Position numbers and translations under genes: made by a program. DNA of 64,000 nt, from the NCBI RefSeq assembly GCF_004295125.1, contig NZ_CP036170.1, positions 2,792,501 through 2,856,500 on the forward strand, written 5' to 3'. The notes under the pieces were generated by a model, which did no database searches, had not been told where the DNA came from, and was given only the letters and a program-made list of their open reading frames with translations. This DNA is from [Clostridium] scindens ATCC 35704 (GTDB taxonomy: Bacteria > Bacillota > Clostridia > Lachnospirales > Lachnospiraceae). This document shows, in pieces, positions 9,094-16,758 of this stretch; the first letter of the stretch is position 1, and each line of letters begins with the position of its first letter.

Positions 9094-9122
9094 TTGTTTT
9101 TAATTTAACAATGGAATATAAT
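9094..9122 (+). promoter_or_regulatory. Promoter of the catabolic operon
   Basis: TTGTTT (9094-9099), 17-base spacer, TATAAT (9117-9122). A 13-bp direct repeat TTTAACAATGGAA occurs within the spacer (9104-9116) and again at 9180-9192 in the leader; a shorter TTAACAAT copy is at 9086-9093. These are candidate regulator sites. Confidence 0.55.
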
Positions 9123-9205
9123 CAAAGCATAGTAAAAATCACAAGCTTGAACCAGAAAAATAGAAGAATCATGTTCAATTTTAACAATGGAAGGAGAAAC
9201 GTATT

Positions 9206-10045
9206 ATGTCAAGAAAAAATCCAATCACAGTAAGTTCATGGACATTGGGAGACCAGTGCAAATTTGAGGACCGGGTCATCGCAGCGAAAGAAGCTGGTTA
9301 TGAAGGAATCGGCCTGAGGGCAGAGACCTATGTGGACGCGTTGAATGAGGGGCTTCATGATGAAGACATTTTAGCAATCCTTGATAAGCACGGAATCAAG
9401 GTTACCGAGGTAGAGTACATCGTACAGTGGGCAGAGGAGAACCGTTCCTACGAGCAGAAGTACAAAGAGCAGATGTGTTTCCATATGTGCGAACTCTTTG
9501 GAGTAGGCCATATCAACTGCGGACTTATGGAAAACTATTCTGTGGAGTATACGGCTCAGAAGTTAAAAGAATTATGCCAGAGGGCCGGAAAGTACATGAT
9601 CGGAGTTGAGCCAATGCCATACAGCGGTATCCCGGATCTCAAAAAAGGATTTGATGTAGTTCAGGCATCCGGATGCGACAATGCGATGCTGATCCTGGAT
9701 ACATGGCACTGGGTAAGAGCAGACCAGTCCTACGACATCCTGACAGAAGAGCAGGCTAAGAAAGTCATCTCCATCCAGATCAACGATGCTTACGAGAGGC
9801 CATATGCAAAGACGATCTTAAGAGACGAATCCATGCATGACCGTCTCGCGCCAGGAACCGGAGCAAAGGATACGGCAGGGTTTGTAAAGATGATCAAGGA
9901 AGCTGGAATCGATCCTAAGGTGGTAGGCGTTGAGGTCATCTCTGACGAGATCCTGTCAAGAGGCCTGAAAGAAGCTGCAGCCCATACCTATGACAATACC
10001 GTAAAAGTATTGAAGGAAGCATGGCCGGAGATTCTGGAAGACTAA
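9206..10045 (+). CDS. TIM-barrel sugar phosphate isomerase/dehydratase family protein
   Basis: 279 residues of the xylose-isomerase-like (AP_endonuc_2) superfamily. Likely metal ligands are seen in GVEPMPYSG (Glu), LDTWHW (Asp, His), IQINDAYERP and GVEVISDEI (Glu). The superfamily includes 3-dehydroshikimate dehydratases, IolE/IolI-type enzymes and epimerases. Because it is first in an operon with a shikimate dehydrogenase homologue and near a dehydroquinase, 3-dehydroshikimate dehydratase (giving protocatechuate) is one reasonable guess; an isomerase of another cyclic acid is equally open. Start has AAGGAGAAA upstream. Family call is secure, the reaction is not. Confidence 0.8.
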   Translation: MSRKNPITVSSWTLGDQCKFEDRVIAAKEAGYEGIGLRAETYVDALNEGLHDEDILAILDKHGIKVTEVEYIVQWAEENRSYEQKYKEQMCFHMCELFGVGHINCGLMENYSVEYTAQKLKELCQRAGKYMIGVEPMPYSGIPDLKKGFDVVQASGCDNAMLILDTWHWVRADQSYDILTEEQAKKVISIQINDAYERPYAKTILRDESMHDRLAPGTGAKDTAGFVKMIKEAGIDPKVVGVEVISDEILSRGLKEAAAHTYDNTVKVLKEAWPEILED

Positions 10046-10110
10046 GAGATACCTGATACATAAAGAGATAATTCTTGTGACAAGCAATAAATCGAGAGCG
10101 AGGAAATGAT

Positions 10111-12036
10111 ATGAAATTTGAAAATATGTTCAAGCCAATCCAGATTGGACCAATGACTGTAAAGAACCGTTTCGTAGTCCCGCCGATGGGCAATAACTTC
10201 GCAAATGCGGATGGATGCTGGAGCGATCAGTCTGTCGCATATTATGCAGAACGTGCGAAAGGCCAGTTTGGCCTGGTTACCATCGAGGCGACCGTTGTAC
10301 ATAAAGGAGCCAAGGGCGGCCCGAGAAAGCCTTGCCTGTACGATGAAAGCAGCATCGCAAGCCTGAAGAAGATTACGGATGCCTGTCATGCAAAAGGCGC
10401 CAAAGTTTCCATCCAGCTGCAGAATGCAGGGCCGGAAGGAAATGCAAAGAATGCAGGCGCGCCAATCCAGGCGGCAACAGCCATCCCATCTACGGTAGGA
10501 AGAGACACGCCGGAAGAAGTGCCTACCGCGCAGGTATATGAACTGGTAGAAGGCTATGCAGAGGCAGCAAGACGCGCTATGGAAGGCGGTGCGGATGCCG
10601 TAGAGATTCATATGGCACACGGCTATCTGGTAAGTTCCTTCATGTCTCCAAGAACCAACAAGCGCGTGGATGAGTTTGGCGGAAACTTCGAGAACAGGAT
10701 GCGCTTCCCACGCCTGATCGTGGAAGCGGTGAAGAAGGCGGTTGGAGACAAGGTGGCGATCATCGCCCGCATCAACAGTGCCGATGAAGTCCTGGGAGGA
10801 CTGGATGTACATGACAGCGCGGCCATCGCGGCATATCTGGAAGAATGCGGCGTTCAGGCGCTTCATGTATCCCGCGCGGTACATATCAAAGACGAATATA
10901 TGTGGGCGCCGACAACGATCCATGGCGGATTCTCAGCAGATCTGGTATCCGAGATCAAGAAGGCAGTCAGCATTCCGGTGATCACGGTCGGAAGATTCAC
11001 AGAGCCTCAGTATGCAGAACTTCTGGTTAAGGAAGGCCGTGCCGACCTGGTGGCATTCGGACGTCAGTCACTGGCAGATCCGCATATGCCGGAGAAGGCA
11101 ATGGAAGAAAGGCTTGAGGATCTGACTCCATGCATCGCCTGCCTGCAGGGATGCGTGGCCAATATGTACAAAGGAGAGCCTATCTGCTGTCTGACCAACC
11201 CATTCCTGGGCCATGAGGCAGAAGGGTATCCGAAGGCAGAGAAGTCTAAGAAGGTCATGGTCATTGGCGGCGGCGTAGCCGGCATGTGCGCGGCATTCAT
11301 CTGTGCGGAAAGATGCCACGACGTAACCTTATATGAGAGTACGGATAAACTGGGCGGCAACATGCGCCTGGCTGCGTACCCTCCGGGAAAAGGCGACATC
11401 TCCAACATGATCCGAAGCTACATCGTAAGATGCCAGAAGGCAGGCGTTAAGATCGTGATGAATCAGGAAGCAGACCTGGATCTTGTAAAAGCAGAAAAAC
11501 CGGATGCAGTCGTAGTATCCACCGGCTCTAAGACTTTGATCCTTCCAATCGAGGGAATCGACAATCCGGCAATCATCCACGGCTCCGACCTTCTGGATGG
11601 CAAAAAAGCGGCAGGAGAAAAGGTTCTGGTAGTCGGCGGCGGAATGGTGGGATGCGAGATCGCAGCCTTCTTAGGAGAGCAGCAGCATCAGGTATCCATC
11701 ATTGAATTCCGCGACAAGATGGGCGCAGACATGATCACCGAGCACCGCAAATATGTGATGAAGGATTTCGATGAGTATAAAGTAGAGCAGATTGTAAATG
11801 CAAAAGTATGCCGTTTCTATGATGACGGCGTGGAATATGAGTCTCCGGACGGAGAACGGCATGAGGTAAGAGGATTCGACTCTGTCGTATTATCCATGGG
11901 ATTCAGAAACTACAATCCATTTGCAGAACAGCTGGAAGAGTTAGGACAGGAAGTATATGTCGTGGGAGATGCCACAAGAGCGCGCCGGGCACTGGACGCT
12001 ACTAAGGAAGCATACGCAGCGGCAATGCAGATATAA
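10111..12036 (+). CDS. Fe-S flavoenzyme of the 2,4-dienoyl-CoA/2-enoate reductase family
   Basis: 641 residues in the layout of FadH, enoate reductase and the bile-acid enzymes BaiCD/BaiH. N-terminal old-yellow-enzyme barrel (about 1-340) with active-site segment EIHMAHGYLVSSFMSP. A 4Fe-4S motif CIACLQGC followed by CC at about residues 347-367. A C-terminal FAD/NAD domain (about 385-641) with VIGGGVAGMCAAF and a second dinucleotide fold VVGGGMVGCEIA. Such enzymes reduce C=C bonds next to a carbonyl or carboxyl group. In this operon 3-dehydroshikimate or a related enone/enoate is a plausible substrate (inference). Ribosome site GAGGAAATG; follows the TIM-barrel gene by 65 bases. Confidence 0.9.
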   Translation: MKFENMFKPIQIGPMTVKNRFVVPPMGNNFANADGCWSDQSVAYYAERAKGQFGLVTIEATVVHKGAKGGPRKPCLYDESSIASLKKITDACHAKGAKVSIQLQNAGPEGNAKNAGAPIQAATAIPSTVGRDTPEEVPTAQVYELVEGYAEAARRAMEGGADAVEIHMAHGYLVSSFMSPRTNKRVDEFGGNFENRMRFPRLIVEAVKKAVGDKVAIIARINSADEVLGGLDVHDSAAIAAYLEECGVQALHVSRAVHIKDEYMWAPTTIHGGFSADLVSEIKKAVSIPVITVGRFTEPQYAELLVKEGRADLVAFGRQSLADPHMPEKAMEERLEDLTPCIACLQGCVANMYKGEPICCLTNPFLGHEAEGYPKAEKSKKVMVIGGGVAGMCAAFICAERCHDVTLYESTDKLGGNMRLAAYPPGKGDISNMIRSYIVRCQKAGVKIVMNQEADLDLVKAEKPDAVVVSTGSKTLILPIEGIDNPAIIHGSDLLDGKKAAGEKVLVVGGGMVGCEIAAFLGEQQHQVSIIEFRDKMGADMITEHRKYVMKDFDEYKVEQIVNAKVCRFYDDGVEYESPDGERHEVRGFDSVVLSMGFRNYNPFAEQLEELGQEVYVVGDATRARRALDATKEAYAAAMQI

Positions 12037-12053
12037 GGAGGAAATATAAGACG

Positions 12054-12929
12054 ATGGAAAAGAGAATATCCGGACACACAGGATTAATGGGACTATTTGG
12101 AACGCCGGTTGGACATTCAGGATCTCCTGCAATGTACAACTTCAGCTTCCAGCATGACGGGCTGGACTATGCATATCTGGCATTTGACGTGACAGAAGAG
12201 CAGATGCCAAAGGTATTTGAAACCATCCGCCTGCTGAATATGCGCGGAGGAAACTTTACGATGCCTTGCAAGAACATTGCGGCAGAGCTGGTAGACAAAT
12301 TATCACCGGCAGCCGAGATCATCGGAGCCTGCAACGTATTCGTCAATGACAATGGCGTGATTACGGGCCATGTGACAGACGGCGTAGGATTCGTAAAAAA
12401 TCTGGAAGTCAACGGGGTTGACGTAAAAGGTAAAAAGACGGTAGTATTAGGCGCAGGCGGGGCTGCAACGGCAATCCAGGTACAGTTGGCCTTAGATGGC
12501 GCAAAAGAAGTAGCCATCTTCAATGTCAAGGACAAATTCTTTGACAGGGCCCAGGGTACTAAAGAAAAACTTGCTGAGAAATGCCCGGAATGCATTGTTA
12601 CGGTAAATGACATGGAAGACAAGGAAAAACTTGCAGAAGCAGTGAACCACTGCGATATCGTCATCAATGCGACGACGATGGGAATGAAGCCTCACGATGA
12701 CGTCTCCCTCATTGACAAATCCTTATACCGCAAGGATCTGGTCGTGGCTGATACCGTATACAGCCCGGAGAAGACTAAGATGATCCTGGAGGCGGAAGAG
12801 GCAGGATGCAAGGCGATTGGCGGAAAAGGAATGCTCCAGCAGCAGGGAGCGGTGAACTACGAACTGTTCGTAGGCAAGAAGATGCCGCTTGAGGAATACA
12901 ACAAATTCCAGGCAGAGCAGGCCAAATAG
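12054..12929 (+). CDS. Shikimate/quinate dehydrogenase homologue (YdiB-like)
   Basis: 291 residues of the shikimate dehydrogenase family. Substrate site: GTPVGHSGSPAMYN (SxS motif), TMPCK with the catalytic lysine near residue 71, GACNV, and HVTDGVGF with the catalytic Asp. Nucleotide fold VVLGAGGAATAI near residue 128. The segment after beta-2 reads FNVKDKFFDRA, closer to YdiB-type NRRDEFF than to the NADP-binding NRT of AroE, so NAD use is likely (inference). The operon position with transporters and a reductase argues for catabolic oxidation of shikimate or quinate, not the biosynthetic step. AAGGAGGAAA precedes the start; 17-base gap from the reductase gene. Confidence 0.88.
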   Translation: MEKRISGHTGLMGLFGTPVGHSGSPAMYNFSFQHDGLDYAYLAFDVTEEQMPKVFETIRLLNMRGGNFTMPCKNIAAELVDKLSPAAEIIGACNVFVNDNGVITGHVTDGVGFVKNLEVNGVDVKGKKTVVLGAGGAATAIQVQLALDGAKEVAIFNVKDKFFDRAQGTKEKLAEKCPECIVTVNDMEDKEKLAEAVNHCDIVINATTMGMKPHDDVSLIDKSLYRKDLVVADTVYSPEKTKMILEAEEAGCKAIGGKGMLQQQGAVNYELFVGKKMPLEEYNKFQAEQAK

Positions 12930-12981
12930 CAGTATTCAGCAGTATTCAAAAGAGAATGATAGAGAAAAGGAGAATGAGAGG

Positions 12982-14259
12982 ATGAGAGCAAAGAAGTATA
13001 TTCTTTCTATGGCCATGGTATACATGGCATATTTTACCCATGGCATCCAGGCGATTATTCTGTCACAGAATAAAGTAAACTTCTTCACCCAATGGGGATA
13101 TACAGACGAAGTGGCAGGAGCAGCAGCGGTGTCTCTGGCCATCACGGCGACAGGTTTCGGAAAATTCCTGACCGTGTGGCTTGGCGGAGAGATATCTGAT
13201 AAAATAGGACGTAAGAAAATGGCGGTTGCCGGAGGCATACTCTATATCGTGTGCTTTGCAGGCCTGCTGTTCTCTACAAACTTTACGGTAGCATGTGTAT
13301 GCGCCTTCCTGGCAGGCGTGGCGACTTCCGGATTCTGGGATGCATCCTTGTATCCGGCGGTACAGGAAGCCGTTGAGCCAAGATATGCCGGTTCTGCGTT
13401 AATCGGAATCAAGGCATTCGTATCCGTATCCGGCATTATCTACCCATTGATGGCCGTACATTTTTCCAATTCCGGAAACTGGCACATTAATGTATGGATT
13501 CCGCTTGTGATGTCCGTTGTATGCGTCGTACTGGCAGTCATTGCTCCATTTGCCTATGACGATGATATGAAAGAGACGGTAAAGACCGCGGATGGCGAGA
13601 CGAAGAACGCCGCCCAGGCCGAGATCGACGCGGCAAAAGCCAGCATGCTGGTTAAGCCGAATGGATTGGTAAACTTTATTACCATGTTCTATGGATTCCT
13701 GTGCATGTTCATCATGTATGGCGCGCAGCAGTATACTAAGGCCTTTGGCATGACAAACTGCGGACTGACGGAAATGCAGGCGGCAGGCATGACATCCATC
13801 TATACGGTTGGCTCCATCATTGCCGTAGTATTCTGGGCAATCATGATGGGCAAGTTGAAATGGAATCCGCTAAAGGTAGTTCTGATTGATTCGATATTTA
13901 CAGCGGTTGCGCTGGCAATCGTGCTTCTTGTAAAGAACGTAGGAGTCATCTATGTAGCGATTGCCCTGCTTGGATTCTTTGCGGCCGGCGGAGCACTTCA
14001 GACAGGACTTGGCGTACGCCAGTTGATGTGTCCGGGACCAAAGGGCAGGAATACCGGAATCTACTACACATGGATGGGGCTTGCAAGCTGCTTCCTTCCA
14101 TACATCGTATCCGCAATGACCAAGTCTATCGGCGAGACATCAGCCATTTACACGATGATGGGCCTGCTGCTTGCAGCATCCGTTATCGCGACGGTGATGA
14201 TGTTCTATCTGATAGGACAGCATAAGAAAATATTTGGAAAGAGCGCATTGTTGAAATAA
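12982..14259 (+). CDS. MFS transporter, probable uptake of a cyclic organic acid
   Basis: 425 residues, about 12 membrane helices, with the MFS loop 2-3 motif GGEISDKIGRKKMA after helix 2. I use ATG 12982 because AAAAGGAGAA (12965-12974) lies just upstream; an in-frame ATG at 12889 lies inside the previous gene. Central cytoplasmic loop at about residues 195-230 is charged. Directly downstream of the shikimate dehydrogenase homologue in the same direction, so it probably imports the substrate of this pathway. The substrate itself is inferred only from context. Confidence 0.88.
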   Translation: MRAKKYILSMAMVYMAYFTHGIQAIILSQNKVNFFTQWGYTDEVAGAAAVSLAITATGFGKFLTVWLGGEISDKIGRKKMAVAGGILYIVCFAGLLFSTNFTVACVCAFLAGVATSGFWDASLYPAVQEAVEPRYAGSALIGIKAFVSVSGIIYPLMAVHFSNSGNWHINVWIPLVMSVVCVVLAVIAPFAYDDDMKETVKTADGETKNAAQAEIDAAKASMLVKPNGLVNFITMFYGFLCMFIMYGAQQYTKAFGMTNCGLTEMQAAGMTSIYTVGSIIAVVFWAIMMGKLKWNPLKVVLIDSIFTAVALAIVLLVKNVGVIYVAIALLGFFAAGGALQTGLGVRQLMCPGPKGRNTGIYYTWMGLASCFLPYIVSAMTKSIGETSAIYTMMGLLLAASVIATVMMFYLIGQHKKIFGKSALLK

Positions 14260-14269
14260 TCCGTGCGTC

Positions 14270-14297
14270 ACTCTGCCTTTGGAACCAAAGGCAGAGT
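14270..14297 (+). terminator. Hairpin between MFS gene and second permease
   Basis: Stem ACTCTGCCTTTGG (14270-14282) / CCAAAGGCAGAGT (14285-14297), 13 complementary bases on each arm around AA (the innermost pairs cannot form). The tail TCCTTATTG is only weakly T rich, so partial read-through to 14358 is likely. Confidence 0.6.
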
Positions 14298-14357
14298 TCC
14301 TTATTGACTTGGTTTGTTAAAAAATAGACGAAAGAAGATTAAGGAGGGTACTCAATC

Positions 14358-15806
14358 ATGAGTGCAAGAAGAGCGAGAAAACCAAATGAACTCCCTTATA
14401 TTCCTCTTGGGCCTTTCCAATGGAGAATACCCGGCGTACATTACCGCGTTGAATATGTGGAGTTCTTTCAAGGACTGATCCTGGGAGCGACAGCCCTTAG
14501 TTCAATCCCATACTTGACGGACTATCTGGGGCTGCCCTATGAACTGGCATGGAGTTGCGTTATTCTGGAAGTGGCCTTATACATGCTTCACGGCTGGCTG
14601 GGAGATCCCGTGGTGCCTGGCTGGATCACGCCGACGCTGCCATTTACCTTAGCGTTCATCAGCGGGTTCGAAAAAGGGCCGCAGCGCATCCAGGCGATGA
14701 TCGCCGTACAATTATTGGTGGCATTCATATTCTTGTTTATGGGTGTCACGAAATTGGCAGACAAGTTTGTAAGAAGCGTTCCGACCTCGGTCAAGGGGGG
14801 AATCCTTCTCGCTGCGCCGATTACCGTTATTCAGGGACAGTTGGCAGAAGACAGCCAACTGCTGACGGCTCCGGTAGCGACGCTGGCAGGAACTCTGCTT
14901 TTGGCATTCTTAAGTTTCTCACCCTTCTGCGAGAAGAAGAGAGGAAAATATAAGATTCTGGATGTGATGGCTAAGTATGGAAACCTGTTCCCATACCTGA
15001 TCGCCATGCTTCTTGGCGTGGCCTTGGGAGAACTGGCGAAGCCCGTTCTGGAGATGGGGGCAGTCATTAGAATTCCGGATTTTTCGAATATGTTCCATAC
15101 GGTTAGCATATTCGCCGTAGGATTCCCGCCGTTATCCATGTTTATTAAGGCATTGCCGCTTGCACTGATCTGCTATGTCCTGGCGTTCGGAGACTTTGTA
15201 ACAAGCGAGACGCTGGTAAAAGAAGCACAGGAGAGCAGGGATGATGAGTATATCGACTTTAATTCCAGCCGCTCCAACCTGATTAGCGGCCTTCGGAACC
15301 TGATCCTTGCCATATTTGCGCCATTTCCGCCATTGTCCGGCCCATTGTGGGTTGGCATGACGGTTTCGGTTGCAATGCGTTACAGGGAAGGAAAGAAAGC
15401 CATGAAGTCCTTGATCGGAGGCATGAGTTCCTTCCGTATGGCTACCTTCTTAAGCGTGATCCTGGTGCCGATCGTATCCTTCATGAAGCCGATCATGGGC
15501 GTAGGATCCGCCATCACGCTGCTGTTCCAGGCTTATGTCTGCGCAAGGATCGGCATGGAGTACTGCAAGTCCAACACAGACAAGAGCATTGCCGGGATCA
15601 TGGCCGCGGTGCTGGCATTTAAGGGTTCAGGCTGGGCGCTCCTGGTGGGCTTTGCCCTTAACTTCATTCTGTCCAACATGGAATTCCAGAAGAAGAAACT
15701 GGGCGTACCTACAACGGAAGAACTGGAAGCCATTGACCGCAAGAGAGATGAGGAAATACGCCGCATGGCCATCGAAAGAACGGCAGAAGCGTGGAAAGAG
15801 GAGTAA
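14358..15806 (+). CDS. Multi-pass permease, NCS2/SulP-like, substrate unknown
   Basis: 482 residues with about 11-13 membrane segments and a charged C-terminal tail (EELEAIDRKRDEEIRRMAIE). The repeat-like ends, a conserved LAFGDFVTSETL near residue 278 and gly/pro-rich PFPPLSGPLWVGMT recall nucleobase/ascorbate (NCS2) or SulP-type 7+7 fold transporters, but I cannot assign a subfamily by eye. It follows the MFS gene after a weak hairpin and AAGGAGGG ribosome site. Context makes a second carrier for the same island's substrate or product likely (inference). Confidence 0.65.
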   Translation: MSARRARKPNELPYIPLGPFQWRIPGVHYRVEYVEFFQGLILGATALSSIPYLTDYLGLPYELAWSCVILEVALYMLHGWLGDPVVPGWITPTLPFTLAFISGFEKGPQRIQAMIAVQLLVAFIFLFMGVTKLADKFVRSVPTSVKGGILLAAPITVIQGQLAEDSQLLTAPVATLAGTLLLAFLSFSPFCEKKRGKYKILDVMAKYGNLFPYLIAMLLGVALGELAKPVLEMGAVIRIPDFSNMFHTVSIFAVGFPPLSMFIKALPLALICYVLAFGDFVTSETLVKEAQESRDDEYIDFNSSRSNLISGLRNLILAIFAPFPPLSGPLWVGMTVSVAMRYREGKKAMKSLIGGMSSFRMATFLSVILVPIVSFMKPIMGVGSAITLLFQAYVCARIGMEYCKSNTDKSIAGIMAAVLAFKGSGWALLVGFALNFILSNMEFQKKKLGVPTTEELEAIDRKRDEEIRRMAIERTAEAWKEE

Positions 15807-15818
15807 AGCACTCCTCTT
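15796..15818. terminator. Compact bidirectional terminator covering both convergent gene ends
   Basis: AAGAGGAG (15796-15803) and CTCCTCTT (15811-15818) form an 8-bp stem with loop TAAAGCA. The permease stop (15804-15806) is in the loop and the aroD stop on the other strand overlaps the arm. Weak T tails on both strands. Confidence 0.55.
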
Positions 15819-16578
15819 ATAACGCCTGATGCACGGTGTTGAGAACCTGGTACAGTTCCTCTGCGCCAATCTGGCCGGGAGCGGATGCCTTAGAGCCGGA
15901 GCCGAAGGTCAGACAGGAGCCGAATACCTCGCAGGAGATGCGGCTGATGCTGCCAAGCCCAGACATAGACATGGTGATGATGGGCCTGTCAGCGTAACAG
16001 GAAGCCATCTCTTCCGTGGCGGCAAGCAAAGTGAGGACATCCTTGCGGCTCTTTGGCATAACGGCAATCTTTGGAATGTCAGCCTCCATATCCTGCATTT
16101 TGCGCAGCCGAAAGACGATGTCTGATTTGGCCGGTGTTTTGTCAAAGTCGTGGTTAGAGCCAATGACTTTGACGCCACAGGCATGAATGGACGCGATCAT
16201 GTCCCGGACATCCTTGTCGCCTGCGAATATCTCCACATCAATAAGATCTGCATGACCCGAGGCAGCCACTGCCTTGTTGAGTGCAATGTATTTTTCCCTG
16301 GACATGCCGTGGACTCCGCCTTCCTTAACCGTACGGAAGGTGGCAAGAAGCGGCATGTCCTTTAATAGACTTCTAAGATTCGATAGCACGTCCAGCACCT
16401 TGTCCGTATCTTCCACATCTTCGTACCAGTCCATGCGCCATTCCATCAGATCCATGTGCATATCCTTATATTGCCCGGCCAGAGACAGGATCTCCTCCCG
16501 GGTCTTTCCCACATTGGGAATGCAGATGGCGGGGATCCCCGAGCCTAATTCCAGATTTCTAACTTTTACTGTATTCAT
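15817..16578 (-). CDS. aroD: Type I 3-dehydroquinate dehydratase
   Basis: Schiff-base enzyme that interconverts 3-dehydroquinate and 3-dehydroshikimate by syn elimination. 253 residues. Visible active-site pieces: EWRMDWYED, TFRTVKEGG, GSNHDFDKTP with the catalytic His (about 143), DIPKIAVMP with the Schiff-base Lys (about 170) and the C-terminal FGSGSKASAPGQI loop. It is convergent with the transporter/shikimate dehydrogenase operon. Type I enzymes serve either biosynthesis or quinate breakdown; the neighbours favour the catabolic role here (inference). Confidence 0.95.
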   Translation of the reverse strand: MNTVKVRNLELGSGIPAICIPNVGKTREEILSLAGQYKDMHMDLMEWRMDWYEDVEDTDKVLDVLSNLRSLLKDMPLLATFRTVKEGGVHGMSREKYIALNKAVAASGHADLIDVEIFAGDKDVRDMIASIHACGVKVIGSNHDFDKTPAKSDIVFRLRKMQDMEADIPKIAVMPKSRKDVLTLLAATEEMASCYADRPIITMSMSGLGSISRISCEVFGSCLTFGSGSKASAPGQIGAEELYQVLNTVHQAL

Positions 16579-16701
16579 AGAGTCTCTCCTTTTCGTTGCT
16601 GAATCTATTGCTTGTGCTGCTGTTATTGTAATATCAATAGGAAGGGAAAGTCAAATTACAGTTATTCAGAGAAATGATAGCCTGCGCCTATAAAAAACTT
16701 A

Positions 16702-16730
16702 GTCTAAAACCAGAAATTGCAGCATACATT
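16702..16730 (+). promoter_or_regulatory. Probable sigma-E promoter of spoIVA
   Basis: CATACATT (16723-16730) is a full match to the sigma-E -10 element. GTCTAAAA (16702-16709), 13 bases upstream, fits the -35 loosely. Mother-cell expression early in sporulation is what spoIVA needs. Confidence 0.6.
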
Positions 16731-16758
16731 GTTATCAGCATAACAAGGGGGTATTAGA

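Noticed and set aside
10042-10923. 293-codon minus-strand frame opposite the reductase gene
   Set aside because: Antisense shadow; Cys/Arg-rich low-complexity product without motif.
12889-12981. Upstream extension of the MFS gene
   Set aside because: Would overlap the shikimate dehydrogenase gene by 41 bases and add a polar tail; AAAAGGAGAA supports ATG 12982.
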